Origin: Acetobacterium wieringae
Lineage (GTDB): Bacteria > Bacillota > Clostridia > Eubacteriales > Eubacteriaceae
Length of the DNA: 64,000 nt
Reading direction: 5' to 3'
Assembly: GCF_001766835.1 (NCBI RefSeq)
Contig: NZ_LKEU01000050.1
Span: 78,883-142,882 of the forward strand
Positions 63,198-64,000 of this stretch are shown here, piece by piece. Made by a program: the position numbers and the translations under genes. Below the pieces are notes generated by a model that did not search any database, was not told the DNA's origin, and saw nothing but the letters and a program-made list of their open reading frames with translations. Position 1 is the first letter of the stretch, and each line of letters opens with the position of its first letter.

Positions 63198-63535
63198 TTA
63201 ATCAGTCGACCCTTGCTGCATTAAGAGCCATGAAACTGACGGCCATGGCCGATGAACTGGAAGCCCAGTTCACCGATCAGACCACCTACAGCCAGCTTGG
63301 CTTTGAAGACCGGCTGGGGCTTCTGGTGGATGCGGAGTGGAACCGCCGGAAGTCCAATAAACTGTTGCGCTTTATCCGGAATGCCCGTTTTGCTGAGCCT
63401 GGTGCCACCATTGAAGGGATTGAATACCACGAAGACCGGAAGCTCGACAAAGCCCAGATTCTCCGGTTGGCCTCCTGTCAGTATATCGAAGACGGCCATC
63501 ACATCATTTTAAAAGGCGCCTCCGGCAATGGCAAT
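63194..63535 (+). pseudogene. istB: istB, truncated before the ATPase core
   Basis: The N-terminal region (TLAALRAMKLTAMADELEAQ, FEDRLGLLVDAEWNRRKSNKLLR, GIEYHEDRKLDKAQILRLASCQYIEDGHHIILKGASGNG split across its length) is typical of IstB helper proteins, but the frame leaves the family right in the Walker A loop (GASGNGN instead of GxxGxGKT). The downstream 30-odd codons to 63646 are unrelated sequence. The transposition helper is therefore inactive. Confidence 0.88.
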
Positions 63536-63870
63536 TATGTAAAGTCATGCGTTATTGTCAATACCGTTTTAAAACTTCCCAAAATAAACGGTAAAAATTA
63601 CCCATTAGCATCGTTCGATTCGTTTTCATATAGGCTGACATCATAAAAGCCAGCCTTTTTCTTTTCCCTGATCCGATAGCTGTCACCTTTGATATTGATC
63701 GTTGTGGAATGATGCAGCAGCCGATCCAGGATCGCTGTTGCAACGACATTATTTCCGAACACATCACCCCAACTACCGTAGGACTTGTTGGAAGTCAGAA
63801 TGATTGAGCCTTTTTCATAGCGATTGGAAACAATCTGAAAAAAGTAATGGGCCACTTCATCATCCATGGC
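63536..63870 (-). mobile_element. Inverted fragment of a second IS21-family element
   Basis: It has opposite orientation to the first element. A right end of the form reading leftward to about 63,536 breaks into the first element's istB. It carries only the 3' third of an istB gene. Confidence 0.65.
63598..63870 (-). pseudogene. istB: istB 3' fragment of the second IS21 element
   Basis: The minus strand encodes MDDEVAHYFFQIVSNRYEKG, then ILTSNKSYGSWGDVFGNN, VVATAILDRLLHHST and GDSYRIREKKKAG, the C-terminal half of an IstB ATPase. The open frame continues further upstream to 63,948, but that part (FQLAILWIFTLQ) is unrelated. It does not match as the missing half of the first istB because it is on the other strand. 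Confidence 0.85.
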
Positions 63871-64000
63871 CGCATGTTTATTGTAAAATAAAAATGTAGA
63901 AAGTTGCAAAGTAAAAATCCATAGTATTGCAAGTTGGAAAATGCACAATATTGCAAAAATCCATTGCGGGCAAAACTCAAGTCAATTATCCTTGTATCTG
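63871..64000. mobile_element. Probable end of a third IS21-like element
   Basis: The sequence has staggered near-repeats (TTGCAAAGTAAAAATCCA, TTGCAAGTTGGAAAATGCA, TTGCAAAAATCCA), the multiple-terminal-repeat pattern of IS21 ends, starting close to a TG at 63,875. It runs off the window, so the element cannot be confirmed. Confidence 0.4.

Larger units (their letters stand above)
61487..63535 (+). mobile_element. IS21-family element, 3' part lost
   Basis: Left end near 61,487-61,502, directly at the ugd break, with terminal sub-repeats such as AACTGTCCCACC and AACTGACCCACC; then istA and the first third or so of istB. The right end is missing because other IS21-like sequence interrupts istB near 63,535. 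Confidence 0.8.

Overview
The window reads as the chromosome of a Gram-positive strict anaerobe of the acetogenic Eubacteriaceae, most like Acetobacterium or Eubacterium. This is inferred from gene content. There is a corrinoid/tetrahydrofolate methyltransferase set for quaternary amines, a tungstate importer beside a large molybdopterin cluster, a sensory [FeFe]-hydrogenase-like set, and several surface proteins with clostridial hydrophobic-W (ChW) repeats. No rRNA, tRNA or CRISPR array was seen.

Positions 1-38,100 are compact and conventional. A four-gene methyltransferase unit on the minus strand (MttB-family methyltransferase, corrinoid protein, methyl-THF methyltransferase, BCCT transporter cut by the left edge) diverges from an MFS transporter. 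Both promoters are near-consensus and carry the same 18-bp sequence just after the -10 box. Next come glyA with a small membrane protein, then a pterin-cofactor block: moeA, a moeA fused to a periplasmic-binding-like domain, moaA, moaC and a MOSC protein on the minus strand, facing a MoeB/ThiF protein and a MogA/MoaB protein. Glutaredoxin/PC4-like, upp and an amino-acid permease follow. An Hfs-like trio (NuoE-like ferredoxin, degenerate H-cluster protein with PAS, SpoIIE phosphatase) precedes tupABC, an HD-GYP protein, potABCD, a DUF6325-SHOCT-CPA1 antiporter unit, an HdeD-like protein, a ClC channel, an aldolase-GGDEF pair and a large chemoreceptor with an apparent one-base frameshift near its start.

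From about 38,500 to 64,000 the character changes to an accessory island. Three very different-sized proteins (612, 1908 and about 1740 aa) share one N-terminal platform: signal peptide, three ChW repeats, a beta-helix-like stalk and a Pro/Gly hinge. Each then carries a different C-terminal cargo: a helical domain, a repeat-rich arm ending in a gluzincin (M30-like) metallopeptidase, or seven repeats of about 145 aa plus terminal ChW repeats. Four VanZ-family membrane proteins are interspersed, two of them in a recent 918-bp duplication. A REP-associated tyrosine transposase (RAYT) lies between inverted copies of a short palindromic repeat (core GGGGACGGTTCT between ACACAA-like and TTGTGT-like arms). 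About ten more copies of that repeat are scattered over 40.5-60.5 kb, often touching stop codons; I saw none in the first 38 kb.

The island also holds a DUF4143 ATPase, a 5'-truncated phage replication gene, an IS1182-family element inserted inside a REP copy with a 9-bp target duplication, a RelB/RelE-type toxin-antitoxin pair, an IS3-family scrap, and a UDP-glucose dehydrogenase gene cut off by an IS21-family element. That element is itself broken by other IS21-family fragments at the right edge. The best candidates for something undescribed are the ChW-stalk-cargo surface family with its VanZ neighbours and the RAYT/REP system that seems to decorate and reshape it.
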